A stretch of DNA of 64,000 nt from Morchella semilibera (taxonomy: Eukaryota; Ascomycota; Pezizomycetes; Pezizales; Morchellaceae): NCBI GenBank assembly GCA_009192285.1, contig CM018603.1, forward strand, positions 3,650,588-3,714,587, in the 5' to 3' direction. Positions 43,648-55,409 of this stretch are shown here, one piece after another. How positions within the stretch are numbered: the first letter of the stretch is position 1; each line of letters starts with the position of its first letter. The notes under the pieces were generated by a model that saw nothing but the letters and a program-made list of their open reading frames with translations, did not search any database and had not been told where the DNA came from. A program made the position numbers and the translations under genes.

Positions 43648-44839
43648 CTACCCAAGCCCGTGCTTCACCTCCTTCTTTTTCCTCTTCTTCCTCTTCGTCG
43701 CGACAGCCAAGAACTCGAGCTTCCAGGAATCGATAGCGTCCAGCAGCCCGAGCTCGTCCTCGAGCGGCCCGTACATCATGGCCACCCGCTCGATGCGCTT
43801 CATGCCGTCCTTGAGCATGTCCAGCTCGGCCTCTGTGTCTTCCTTGTGGTGTTTTCTGCGGATGGGTTAGTTACGATTGAAGAAACGGAGAAAAGAGAAA
43901 GAACGTACAGCATCTCCATGGCCTTGACCTCGCGCTGCAGCCGCTCAATCTCACGACTAGCCTGCTCCAGCTCCTCCTCCGCCGCTTGCTTCACCGCTGT
44001 CAGCACCGTCCACCACACCAAGGAAGCCAACAAGACCATACCTTCATCTCCTCATTCCTCATCTCCAGCTCGACCGTGACAGCCTCCATACTCCTCAACA
44101 TCTCCTCTCCGACGCCCGCTGCCTCCCCACCACCACCCTTGCCACCAGCGTCACCACCACCACCCCCATTCCTACACCCCTCACACTCCTCCGCCCTCCC
44201 GCGCGGCCACACCTGCCACTCCACCTCCTCGCGCAACCGCCGCTCCTGCAGCAAGTCCCGCAGGCTGTCCGTGACCGCCTGCTCGAGCCCCCACACACGG
44301 GCCGTCAGCCCCGCCTCGCGCCGGCTGAACCCCTCCCGGTCGCTGATGAGCGACTGCTGCAGCGTGCGCACCTGCGAGAGTGCCTTTGTGGCCTGGAGGC
44401 TCGCGGGCCGGTCGTCGCGGTTGAGCAGGTGCAGAAGCTCCTCGTTCTCTGCGGGTGTGACGGGTTAGGACCATGGAGAGAGAGGGGTGGGGGGGTGGGG
44501 TGGGGAAGGCAGACCTTTGAGGAGCTCGGCGTTCTCGGCTTCAAGGTCGCGGATCCGCGCTTCGTAGGTGTCGGTCAGGTTCCGCTCGCCGAGGGTTGCG
44601 CTGGCCACTGTTTCTAGGAGGCGCACGACGTCCTCGTAGCCGGTTTCGGGGGCTGTGGGGGTGTCTTGGGAGTTTGTGTAGCGGCGGGGCTGGCGCGGGG
44701 AGGGCGTGCGGTACTGGGGGACATATATGTAAGATCCGGGTTTGCTCTCAAGTATGTAGGAAGGGGGGGAAGATATGGGACTTACGGGAGGGCTCTCTGG
44801 GAGAGGTGGGAGGTCACCGCCGTCCGCCATTGCGGGCAT
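43648..44839 (-). CDS. Coiled-coil hypothetical protein
   Basis: Five exons on the minus strand join in frame: 44839-44786, 44713-44515, 44448-44042, 43988-43909 and 43855-43648, giving 315 aa. No family recognised. The N-terminus is Pro/Ser-rich. From about residue 60 most of the chain is predicted coiled coil (R-I-R-D-L-E-A-E-N-A-E-L-L, then E-N-E-E-L-L-H-L-L-N). A Gly/Cys-rich break (E-E-C-E-G-C) interrupts it. The end, Y-G-P-L-E-D-E-L-G-L-L-D-A-I-D-S-W-K-L-E-F-L, followed by K-R-K-K-R-K-K, looks conserved and may carry a nuclear signal. The first intron is 72 nt with GTAAGT and CCCCCAG, but the sequence reads through in frame, so a 24-residue longer form is possible. The start could also be the ATG at 44830. 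Confidence 0.78.
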
Positions 44840-45272
44840 CGGGCATGGGGACTGGAATAGATAGGTCGGTGGGTGTGCACACAGTAGACTAAGATTGGTA
44901 GGTTTGAAATTGAATTGGACTGGACTGGACTGAATTAACGGTCTGGTCTGTCTGTCCTGGTAGGTAAGTAGTAGTTAATGAGGACTCCGGGGGATTTAAT
45001 GGTGGTGATGATGACGATGATGATGGGGGCACTGCCAAGCCAATGATTTGCTGGCCGGATTTCTGCAGGTGAGGTGGCGGATCTAATCTAATCTTATCGT
45101 AGTAGATAGATATCCCCACTTATAATCTAATCTTATCCGATCCAGACTCAGTAGACTAGAATCTAATCTAATCTAATCTGATCTCACACAAGAGCCTCTT
45201 TAAACTTTTTTTTTCTCAATCTTCCACCCCATTCATCTGCACCCAGAAAAAAAAGTCTGCAATTGACACACA
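44840..45272. promoter_or_regulatory. Shared upstream region of ERB1 and the coiled-coil gene
   Basis: 433 bp between divergent starts. TAATC-type microsatellite repeats occupy about 45084-45183. AAACTTTTTTTTT at 45202-45214 lies about 60-70 bp before the ERB1 start, matching elements at the other ribosome-biogenesis genes. Confidence 0.5.
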
Positions 45273-47743
45273 ATGGCCCCCCCAACCAGCAAGAAAAGAC
45301 GTCTCCCGCCGCCCAGCGACGACCACGAGCACTCGGACGTCTCTGACGACGACTTCGCCGCCGGTCTCCTCGACGGTGCGCTCTCGCAGAGTGAGGACGA
45401 GGAGGACGAGGAGGGCGAGGATGAGGACGGAATCGACAGTTCTGGCGAGGGAAGCAGCGAGGATGAGGAGGACGAGGAGGATGGAGACGAGGAGGAGGAG
45501 GAGGAGTCCGATGACGAGGAGGAGGAGGAGTCCGATGACGAGGAGGAGGAGGCGGAAGACAAGGAGACCACTAAGGCCGGCGAGAAGCTCAGTGACCTAA
45601 GCCTCGATAAGGACGAGCAGGAGAAGCAGGACAAGTTCGCGGCGAGCCGCAAGATTGTGCTCGACTCGGCGGGGAACGAGCGGTACATCTACCCCGAGAT
45701 CGACCCGGTGTATGATAGCGACGACACGGACGCGGGCGAGGACGGCGCGAATACGATCGGGAACATACCGCTTGACTTCTACGACGAGTATCCGCATGTG
45801 GGGTACGATATCAACGGGAGGAAGATCATGCGGCCGGCAAAGGGCGAGGCGCTGGATGCGCTGCTGGAGAGCATTGAGGTGCCGAAGGGGTGGACGGGAA
45901 TCACGGATAAGGATACGGGGCTGGGGGTTAAGCTGACGGATGAGGAGCTGGAGATGGTCAGGAAGATACAGATGGATGAGAATGCGGCGGGATATGACCC
46001 GTATCAGGTTAGTAGTAGTGGTAGTGTCCTTCGTATGATGCTGCTGCTGTGTGTGAGGTGCTGATGTGAAGTGGAAATGGTATAGCCAACTGTAGAGTAT
46101 TTCACCTCAAAAACAGAGGTGATGCCGCTCTCCGCCGCACCGGAGCCTAAGCGCCGCTTCGTCGCCTCAAAGCATGAAGCGAAGCGCATTATGAAGATCG
46201 TCAAGGCCATTCGCGAGGGCCGCATTGTCCCAAACAAGCCTAAAGCCCCCGAGAAGCCCTCATTCTACGACATCTGGGCTGACGAGCTCCCGCCCCGCCC
46301 CGACCACATCATGAACATTCCCGCGCCGAAGCTGCCACCGCCGACCCACGACGAGAGTTACAACCCGCCAAAGGAGTACCTCCCCACTGAGAAGGAGCGT
46401 AAGGCCTGGGAGGCTATGGACCCTGAGGACCGGCCAAAGGACTACCTGCCAAGCGCTCATTCGGCGCTCAGATTGGTGCCTGGCTTTGACGGATTTATCA
46501 AGGAGCGCTTTGAGAGATGTTTGGATCTCTACCTTGCGCCCAGGGTCAGGAGGAATAAGCTTAATATCGACCCTGAGAGCTTGCTGCCGAAGTTACCTAG
46601 TCCCCAGGATCTGAGACCATTCCCGACAACGACGGCGACGGTGTACAGGGGGCACGTAGGAAGAGTGAGAACGCTGTCCTGTGATCCCAGCGGGATATGG
46701 CTGGCCACCGGTGGTGATGATGGTACGGTTAGAGTGTGGGAGATCTTGACTGGGAGAGAGGTGTGGAAACTGCAGGTTGGTGAGGACAAGGAGGCTGTTA
46801 ATGTGGTAAAGTGGAGGCCGGGCAAGGATGCCGCTATTCTGGCTGCTTCTACGTATGACTCTCTCCTCGTATCTCATGTAGTATGCTAACTTAACTCAAC
46901 AGCGGCGACGACGTATTCCTAATAACACCCCCCATCTTTGATCCCGAGACCGAAGCAGCCAGCAGAGACATTCTCGCCGCCGGCTGGGGCTATGCCGAAA
47001 TCGTCAAGAAAGACCCCCTCAAGAAAGAACCCCCCGCCAAATGGGCCAAGCCTACGCCCGCGCAACAGGAATCCGGCGTCGCCGTAATCGTCACCACCAA
47101 GCACACTGTCAAGCACATCACCTGGCACCGCCGCGGTGACTACTTTGCGACCGTCTCCCCCGAGGGCCAGAACCGTGCCGTCGCCATCCACCAGCTCTCC
47201 AAACACAACTCCCAATCCCCCTTCCGCAAGTCGCGCGGTATCATCCAGCGCGTCGAGTTCCACCCCTTCCGCCCACACCTGTTCGTCGCAACGCAGCGAT
47301 ACATCCGCCTGTACGACCTCGCGAAGCAGGAGTTGATCAAGACGCTGCAGCCCGGATCACGGTGGATATCGAGCTTCGATATCCACCCCGGCGGCGACAA
47401 CCTGATTGTCGGTTCGTACGACAAGCGGCTGCTCTGGCACGACATGGACCTGTCGACGAAGCCGTACAAGACGATGCGGTACCACCAGAAGGCGATCCGG
47501 AGCGTCAAGTACCACCAGGGCGGGCTGCCGCTGTTCTGCTCGGCGAGTGACGATGGGCAGATCCAGATCTTCCATGGAAGGGTGTATGGCGACTTGATGG
47601 AGAATGCGCTGATTGTGCCTCTGAAGGTGCTGAGGGGACATAGGGTTGAGAAGAGTCTGGGAGTGCTGGATGTGGAGTGGCATAGTAGGGAGTGCTGGCT
47701 GTTTAGTGCGGGTGCGGACGGGACGGCGAGATTGTGGAATTAG
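45273..47743 (+). CDS. ERB1: Erb1/BOP1 WD40 ribosome-biogenesis protein
   Basis: Scaffold of the Nop7-Erb1-Ytm1 (PeBoW) complex needed for 27S pre-rRNA processing and 60S maturation. Exons 45273-46007, 46086-46852 and 46903-47743 join in frame to 780 aa. A basic start is followed by a long Asp/Glu/Ser tract (about residues 15-105). The BOP1 N-terminal domain follows, with [40 protein letters not shown], and L-R-P-F-P-T-T. Seven WD40 repeats close the protein, e.g. [17 protein letters not shown] and the terminal G-A-D-G-T-A-R-L-W. Third codon positions are GC-rich. Assignment is firm. Confidence 0.95.
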
Positions 47744-50260
47744 TGGGCGTGGGTGTATAACTTATACGTTGTGTAGTGTAGTAGAGACTGTAAAATATCA
47801 GCAAAAGTAATTCGATTTCCAAAAAAAACATATTTATTCTGTCTGGTTTTAGCTTTGAGGGGAGTGTAGAGTACCTCGATCATATTGTGCTGTTGATGAT
47901 AGACATCCGTAACCGCCGCATATCCCAGAAATAATTAACCGCCAAATTACCTCGATAATAACCCTCGATTAAATCCATTTAACGTGCGGCCATGCCAAGC
48001 AATGGACGGGCCCAGCGGGCACGCCAAGAAGCCCGCGGCAGAAACCGAGGCTCTCCCCCTCCTTTTGTTGTTCTCCCCTCCAACGATTCGCAGATGCTAC
48101 TACATACTCCACTCAAGGAGGGATCTAGCCGCTTGTTGACCCTCAAGCCCTCGCCAAGGGGTCGAGAAGAGATCAATACATCTCTCTGCGCTTAAGCGCT
48201 TGCTTGTGCCACAAATCAAAGTCCTACAGTGAGTTCCCCTCACCTCCCCCTTCCTCCCCCTCACCTCCCCTTTCCTCCCCCTCACCCCTCCCCACCGCTC
48301 CTACATTTCCTTTACCCCCGCCTGCTCCAGACTGTATCTGTAGTACCCTTATGATCGGGAATCCTAGGGGTTTCCCCCCGCGCCAATGCGGTGCGAGTGA
48401 TCTTTCATGATCTATTGCTGGGCCCCCCACTCCCTCCAAACATAGGTCCTCATCCCAAGGGTGTGTAGTTTCTTGGGTATGTATGTAACTAATGCTAGCA
48501 GATGGTGGACCAACCAAACGGGTAACACCGGTATGCCCCGGTGAACGAATTAAGGCATTTGTTTTTAAAGATGAGCACCGCAACCCCTCCCCCCCCCCCC
48601 CCCCGATGGTACTAGATGCAGCGCTCCCCGTAATGGCCAAGAACATACGGTTTAGTCTCTGGTCTCCGTTCTGTGCAGGTGGTAAGTCGCTACACACACT
48701 ACACTGTAAATGCTGCCAACACCACCAAGTCCCATGTCTCACTCAGCTCTGTGACTTCCGGGGCGCCTGACTTTGTTGCGGTGTTTCATGCTGACAGTTT
48801 ATGAGATAAGATGCGGAGAGGGCTCAAAAATGGAAAAAGATTAGACGGGTCGTGAAACAAATAGGACCCCGCACCCTCTAATCCGGGCCAGCTTCCGTCC
48901 CTCATGCTCACTAACCGACGAGTAATCTTATAATAAACCAAAGTATCCACCCCCTCCTATGACGTGGAAAGTGCACTCTTACCCTCACAGGCCATCGGCG
49001 TTTGTACCCAGTCCGTCACATTCCCAAACCCGCTGCAGTGCAGCTCGAGCCCGGAAAGATCCATTACTGTAAGCTACCGACAGTCCTCGGGGTCTTCCCC
49101 GTATCTGCCAAGACCGGGCTTCACCATCACCACCCATCACTCGATCCAAATATTGTAAAGTGCATGCATGTGGTTAATTAGGTACAACGCGCAGAAAACC
49201 CATGCAAACCATAAAATGACATCCTCTCTTCTGCAGTCTCCAGGACCCCTCTCAACCCATCCTGGCCACCTCCTCCGGGCGAACCAACCGGGGTAATTAC
49301 AAACCAGTCTGGCCTGCGCCGCGCAGAGTATGTAGCAGGGGCTATGCTTGTTTCATGAATTAGAACGCCTGCGCGGTCGCGCGGGGTCGATTAGTATCCA
49401 GACGTGAGTTAGAAATTTTCTATCGTGGCGGCGGCGCGGTGGAGAAGGTGGGCTATCAAACCCATGCCCGTAGCGCTAGCACTCGGGAACGTTCCAGCTT
49501 CCTGTCAAGTATGCAGGCGCAAAAATATAAATCTAGAAGAGTTATTGAGCAAGCGCAAACTACGTGAGAATCGGAAGAGTGACCAGTTCTGCACCTACTT
49601 GAAACAAGCAGCGCGGCTCATAGACGCGACAGGTACCACTCAGCTCAAGTCACATAGTCAATAGCTGAATTCTAGCTTCGCCCTTATTAGCTAGAGAAGA
49701 GCCCCAGATACCTGATTGGCTCTTCCACGCTGTGCTTCTAGCACATCGGCTGATTTGGCTCGCCACGTCTACATCGAGACGTCCGATATTTCAACGCGCA
49801 GTAGAGGTTTGCCTTGCGCACTTTCTGGGTGCTGTATAATTGGCTGATGCGCACATTATTAGGTGCACAAGGCTTTAGCACATTTGGCTCGATCTGTTTC
49901 TAGTATTAACACTTTTACGTGTACACCCTACTATTGGCGGGCTGGTCGGGGGTTAATGGAGCTATGCACTTATACATACTACTCCGCCGCCTTGTTCTTG
50001 GCGGGGTCGTTACTTCTTCAGGGGATCTGGTGAGTATCAAAATTTGATAGTGGAAGAAGTTATTAAGTCTTGGGTGCTATAAAATCGTTGGGCCATCCAT
50101 ACTCCCATCCCCTCTCTAGAAGCAAAACTCCAGCGAATATTTGTACCAGTATATAAAGAGTACTGCATACATATACCGATTGCAAGTCGACGTCCCTAGA
50201 TCTTAAAACCGTCATATATCGATAACATAACATCGATTAAAAAACCTCTTACCTCTCATC
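47744..50260. other. No gene seen, low-complexity intergenic
   Basis: 2.5 kb. It includes CCTCCCC-type tandem repeats at about 48236-48290, a run of 16 C at 48589-48604 and a GCGAGTGAT motif near 48394. A 172-codon minus frame (48224-48742) is a product of the low-complexity tracts. A 79-codon frame at 49425-49664 has no recognisable features. Confidence 0.5.
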
Positions 50261-50658
50261 ATGGGCTGCGTATACTGTCATAAGCACACCTCCTCCGAGG
50301 CCCATCGGCAGTCTCGCGCCCTTGGTGGTTGCCGTCCATCAAAGCCACCAATACCCTGTACATGTAAGTTGTCATTATCACTAACTCAGTTCTGCAACCA
50401 TTATTAACCAAATACCCAGCCACCCGCAATACAAGTGCAGTAAGCGCAAACCGTACGCCAGCAATCACATGGAACCTCAGCTTCTGGGCCCCGAGGGACA
50501 TCACAGTCGTGGCGTCGATTGTGCAGAGTCTAGGAGGGTTTGGATTTAAGACGCCTGCGGATAGGATAGTGACGAAGAGAGTGATGAAGTTTGAGAGCGT
50601 TACGGGGGGTATGGTGAGCGGGTTAGAGTATCACGAGGAATATGAAAGTAAGAAATAG
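50261..50658 (+). CDS. Possible small two-exon gene, MGCxxC start
   Basis: Exon 1 (50261-50363) ends at a perfect GTAAGT donor. A 56-nt intron with two AAC branch-like sites ends in CCCAG, and exon 2 (50420-50658) continues in frame to a stop, giving 113 aa. The length divides correctly only with this intron. The protein starts M-G-C-V-Y-C-H, a pattern compatible with N-terminal lipidation or with a Cys/His metal site. A T-W-N-L-S-F-W-A-P-R-D-I-T-V-V-A-S-I-V segment and a Lys/Glu-rich end follow. No family recognised. The exon and splice-site agreement is the only evidence, so expression data would decide. Confidence 0.45.
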
Positions 50659-50899
50659 CTAGGGTGGGAGAGTGTTGTTCGGTTCGACATTTGGGATGGT
50701 AAAATTCTTTTTGGTTAAGGGAAGGTGTTAGCTTAGTCTTAATATTTAGTTCAATGGGGGTATAAATAATTTCAAGTTTTATTTGTCACGCTGTCTACAA
50801 CATGTACCTACATACGACTTTAGGTAAGCATTTGGTTGCAACAATACATGTATCCGACTACATGTACTTAACGTTAACGCGCATACACGCATGCATCTT

Positions 50900-51149
50900 G
50901 GAAAGTGATACACATTTTGACCTAACGCCCAAATACCACAACACAACACAGTCCTTAAGTTCAGTTTAACAACAGAACCCCTCGGGAAATATCACAACTA
51001 AGCAGCACTGATAACAGACTCTCCAATTCCCCCATCCTGAAGATCATCCGCACACGTGCACTCATATTTACCGGCCCGAGATACACGTAGCCTTGTGTGA
51101 AAATTTATTCCCATATGATGGTGAAACCACTAAATGTGTATCACTTTCC
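50900..51149. repeat. Inverted repeat, MITE-like (250 bp)
   Basis: Perfect 18-bp inverted ends, GGAAAGTGATACACATTT at 50900-50917 and its complement at 51132-51149. No frame is carried inside. Target-site duplication was not obvious. Confidence 0.65.
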
Positions 51150-51759
51150 GATACCCTGGGTACATAGTTTTCCAGCGACGAACCAAGGCCAGGGCACATG
51201 GAGGTTTTTATAGTGATGGACTCTGAGAAACACGATCTGATCTGATCAAACAGCGGCGCCTCAGCCTCCTTTAAGGTATATAATCCCCTCATATGTATAC
51301 GGGACGGCCGCGTTAGTACTCTTTTACCCATTTTGGTGGGCGGAACCGGTCAGTTAGAGAATAGTACTAGTAACGTCGTTGTAAATATGTTGCGAGGTAT
51401 GTAACACATACTTATAGTTATAGATTTTGAAATGAGGCCTGCCGCAATAATTGCTGATACCTATCGATACGTCGCCCTTGGTCGATCACACAGGCCAACC
51501 ATACAAGAAGGCAGTTATATAAGGGGCCTCCTAAGGCGGCCACTTTTAATTAGGGTGTACGTATTCCCCGGGTTTCTGATTCAGAGAACGATGTCCTTTT
51601 CCATATAGATAATTATGGGGTCCTCTCTCTCTGGGTCAGCTTCTTATAAATACCACTGCAAAAACTTAAGCTCTCTCTAAAACAGAGCATTATAGCTCAA
51701 CCTGGGGTGGGGTCTAGAGTGCGTAATATTAGTAAAACACGTCTACTCGTTGCTTTCGT

Positions 51760-52279
51760 ATGACTATTCTAGGGTATTTGGTAGAAAAGCTAACTGAATG
51801 TGGGGAGCGCATCCATACCAAAGAATCAAGTTTAGAGGTTTGAGGTCTTTGGAGAATATGTAAGACAGTTGATTAATCTTTTAGATCAAGAGACCGGTAC
51901 CCAATTTGTGAGGGCCTATCAGCTAGTGGATTTGACTATATTCCACTTACCACTTAAGAAAGCTGGGGAGCTTGATCCTTTTGTCAAGAACCAATTTTTA
52001 GGAAGGGGAACAATTGATGGTTATTATAAAAGTTAGTTGCTTTTTAGGGGTCTCTTCCAATTTCTCGAAAGCGTTCATAACCTACGGGTTGCATGCATCA
52101 ATCAACCAATAAAAAGCGGCTATAATCATACATTATCACTCGCCACCTTTTCTGATCCGGGCCAAAATCCCCCGACTCAAGCATTCGACAAATATCCCCG
52201 TGGAGAGTCAATGATCTTTTTATGCCCAGTTGATGCTCTTAGTAAGAGATATTCAAAAAACCTGAGCGTAGCACAGTAA
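51760..52279 (+). pseudogene. Decayed coding sequence, unidentified
   Basis: A frame from an ATG at 51760 reads M-T-I-L-G-Y-L-V-E-K-L-T-E-C-G-E-R-I-H-T-K-E-S-S-L-E, then hits a stop. In the +1 frame from 51836 it continues with protein-like sequence (F-G-E-Y-V-R-Q-L-I-N-L-L-D-Q-E-T-G, then Y-Q-L-V-D-L-T-I-F-H-L-P-L-K-K) to a TAG at 52034. After that the same frame runs another 81 codons. The composition looks like a real globular protein interrupted by one shift and one stop. An intron ending at the TTTAG before 51836 is an alternative explanation for the first break. I do not recognise the protein; a transposon relic or dead gene is possible. Confidence 0.35.
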
Positions 52280-52304
52280 CTTTTTCCCTTGCTAATATAG
52301 TGCG

Positions 52305-52445
52305 TACCGCAGTATTCGTCTCATTGACGTTGAAATTACTTGTTCTGGTCATTTGTCTTACAAACGCCCAATGCTCCCTCATACGCGCTGTAAAAGGCAA
52401 CTTCGACGACTGTGTAACCGCCCGCTGAGACGAATTACTGCGGTA
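52305..52445. repeat. Inverted repeat, MITE-like (141 bp)
   Basis: Arms TACCGCAGTATTCGTCTCA (52305-52323) and its complement with one extra base (52426-52445). No frame inside. It begins 26 bp after the decayed reading frame ends. Confidence 0.6.
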
Positions 52446-55361
52446 TGGCTGTGCTGCAGATCCAGGGGACTCGGAGATCATTGGGAGCCTACGGGAGTAT
52501 TCGGTACTGCAGTGGCCATGGGGAATTAAGAGAACCAGTTAAATACTATCCAAGATCCAACATCCCCAAGACAACCCCCATGCCAGCGACTTTGGTGCTA
52601 TATATATCATTTTGATCTAGTTCCAGAATAAATGAGTATGACCTTCCCCGAGGCCCTTCCCAACGTCCTCATTTGTTAGGAGGTACTTGTACGTTCGAGA
52701 AGATCGACCGCCCCACACGAATCGACCACATATATATATGCACATGCATGGCACTTGATATATACGCAAGGCGGATGACCCTCGACCTGAAGAAATCATA
52801 TTACACGACTTGTGTCCTTAGAATATGTATCAATAACGATTAAGATTAGTGACGTTAAGTTAATAGTGCTTCGAACTCACAAAATTAGTGTCCCAGAATT
52901 ACTGCCCCCACTAAAGCTTGTTGAAATAATCGTTGACTGCTAATATACGAGTGGGTCTGTGATGTCCTCTGTCTTGCTATCCTGTTTCTTAGTTAGACTG
53001 ACTGCGGCCTATCCTTTTTCTTTCTCTTTTGGGTACTTACTAGTAATACGCTGAAGACCGCTCTCATTCATAACGACCTGACAACAAAACTTTCACCATC
53101 ACTCCACGAGGCCAGGTAATTCCCGGCTATATATTAGTACATGACTCTTTCTATCTTGTGACGTATCGGATCTAGTCCCATTAATACCTGTTCAAAGATA
53201 AGACAGGCGGTTTATAGGATTGGGGTACTTGGAAACAACCCTATCTCCCCCTTACACAGCTGCATTCATGGGCTATAGCTAAACCTACCCCCTGCAGCAG
53301 TAGCACTACATGTAGTACGCCCGTATATAATTTGGCCCGGGAGGACCCCAGTATGGCTTATATAACAGATATATATATATGTCTAAAGTTATTGTTTATT
53401 GACGTCTAAGAGGGCCCTAAATGTTGTCAGAGATTTTTGATTGGTTTATTAGGAAGTGAAACTGTTCCCGTAACTCACCTACAATACCTCAGACCGCTTT
53501 TAGTAGCATGCATCATGATCAGCGGTCGCCCATTTTAACCTAACACAACTCCTATATGCTGAACATGCGTCCCATCCATCTGTTGTGCCTGTTTTGTCAT
53601 GTGCATGTGGCTCTCCCGCTGTTATTTCAATTATCGTGTGTAACTCTTCTTAAAGTTAACCTGCATCTACTATACTACTTAAGCTTCAAGGCTAGGGAAC
53701 TGCCGTTGCTCTCTTACTTTCTTGCAATTGGTCCGTCACATTAAAGTATTATTGCAGCCGCTGACTGAGTGATATAGTTCCCAAAAATAATGTGACAGGG
53801 GAATGGCCAGGGCATGGGAGAAGCTCAAAGTATATATCAACCGGAAGTGAAGAAATAGAAGCTGGGAGTACATGTATGCACGGTATGGTGAAGACGTGGC
53901 TTCGGAGATGGCGCTAAGTACATAGAGTAGAGGGCGATACACATACATGTATTTATATAGAGGAGCCCTCCCCGAGCGTCTACATGTAATGTAACAGATT
54001 CCCCATCATAAGTGCCACCAATATCACCGATATATAACAGCATACATCACATATCTAAAGACCGGTTTACACCCTAGCCGTATGTTTATATATATACATA
54101 CATCTCTGGAAGTACAGCGCTTGATCGCAGGCTCTAACAGCTATGTGTGTCTACATTGATGGGTATTCTAATAGACGTCAGTTACAGACCAGCTCCCTAG
54201 CCCTATAAAGTGGCTCTCGTCAATCAGAATTTGGCTCCCGACCCGAGACCAGTTTCACTGGTCCCAGCACCACCGCCCCTCCTAACTATACGCTTAACTC
54301 ATGAAACGGTCATCCTTTGTCGTTTTCAAATATCGTTACTGTAAGCCCGAGCACCCCTCGAGGTCCCACTATCACATACACCGACCGACTAACGCATCTA
54401 CCCTATGGTAAACTTCTGGAGGAGGTCCCGAAATTAATTGCCTTGCTGCATGAAACTTAAGGCTTTCTCCACCAGTACCACAGTGGGATATTCCGGCCGA
54501 TCTTGATAGTCGAGTGACACAATGTGCATCGGACCAAGAAGATTCCTTAGTATTTGCGCAGCTAGTCGCAAAGTCTTGGATTACGCGTCAGTTCCAAGAA
54601 CAACTTTATGTCTAGATCTGCCAAGTGCATAAGGGTGTTTGATTGCGACTATCGATTAGCTTTGGCTTGGAGATATATTATGCATGTGGAGAATGCAGGG
54701 TCAACTAAAGTTTTGGAGATCGAGACATAAAAAACTTGGTTGACATGGATATTTTAGTGCCCAAGACATTCTGTTTGACGTTTAACTATATGTACTTGCC
54801 TCTAGCTCTCTGCAAAGTTTTCTGACAAAACTCCTCCAACACCTACCCTGGTGCTTACTCTGGTAAATCGACTCAACTATGGGAATGTCTCAAGCGACAC
54901 AAGCTCCGGATGTCCGTAACCAATGGGAGAACCCAGGCCTCAAAAAAAAAAAAGGAAGGAAGGAATGAAGGAAGGCACTTACCTACACGCTCACCCGTCC
55001 CTCATTTACTTTACCAAGAATACCGTTGGCAGTTATGCACGTCCACCCTTTCGTCCGCCAACGCACAAGTCTTATATATTCATGTGCACACATAAAAATC
55101 TGAACCGCCAGCAAGCACATTAGAAGATCAGATCCAAAATATAAGCATCTATATTCGATCACTACAAAAAAACAATGAAGTTACTAGAGTATATAACTGC
55201 ATTGGCGGTTAAATACTCAACTTCTTCTATCGGGTTGTACATACACGGCTTAAGCTTGCGCGCTGATTATATTTTTGGAACTCGGGACACGGTTACATAC
55301 TTGATTAGTAAATAACCCCCCCCCCCTCCCCAGTCCGTTTTACTGATAAGTCCTCAACGGA

Positions 55362-55409
55362 ACAAAACACACAAAACACACAAAACACACACACACACAC
55401 ACACACACT
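55362..55409. repeat. CA-dinucleotide microsatellite
   Basis: A run of AAAACACAC units passes into a pure CA tract of about 12 repeats. It is a simple sequence repeat. Confidence 0.9.

Noticed and set aside
48224-48742. 172-codon minus-strand frame
   Set aside because: It is mostly the translation of C/T-rich low-complexity repeats and a C homopolymer.
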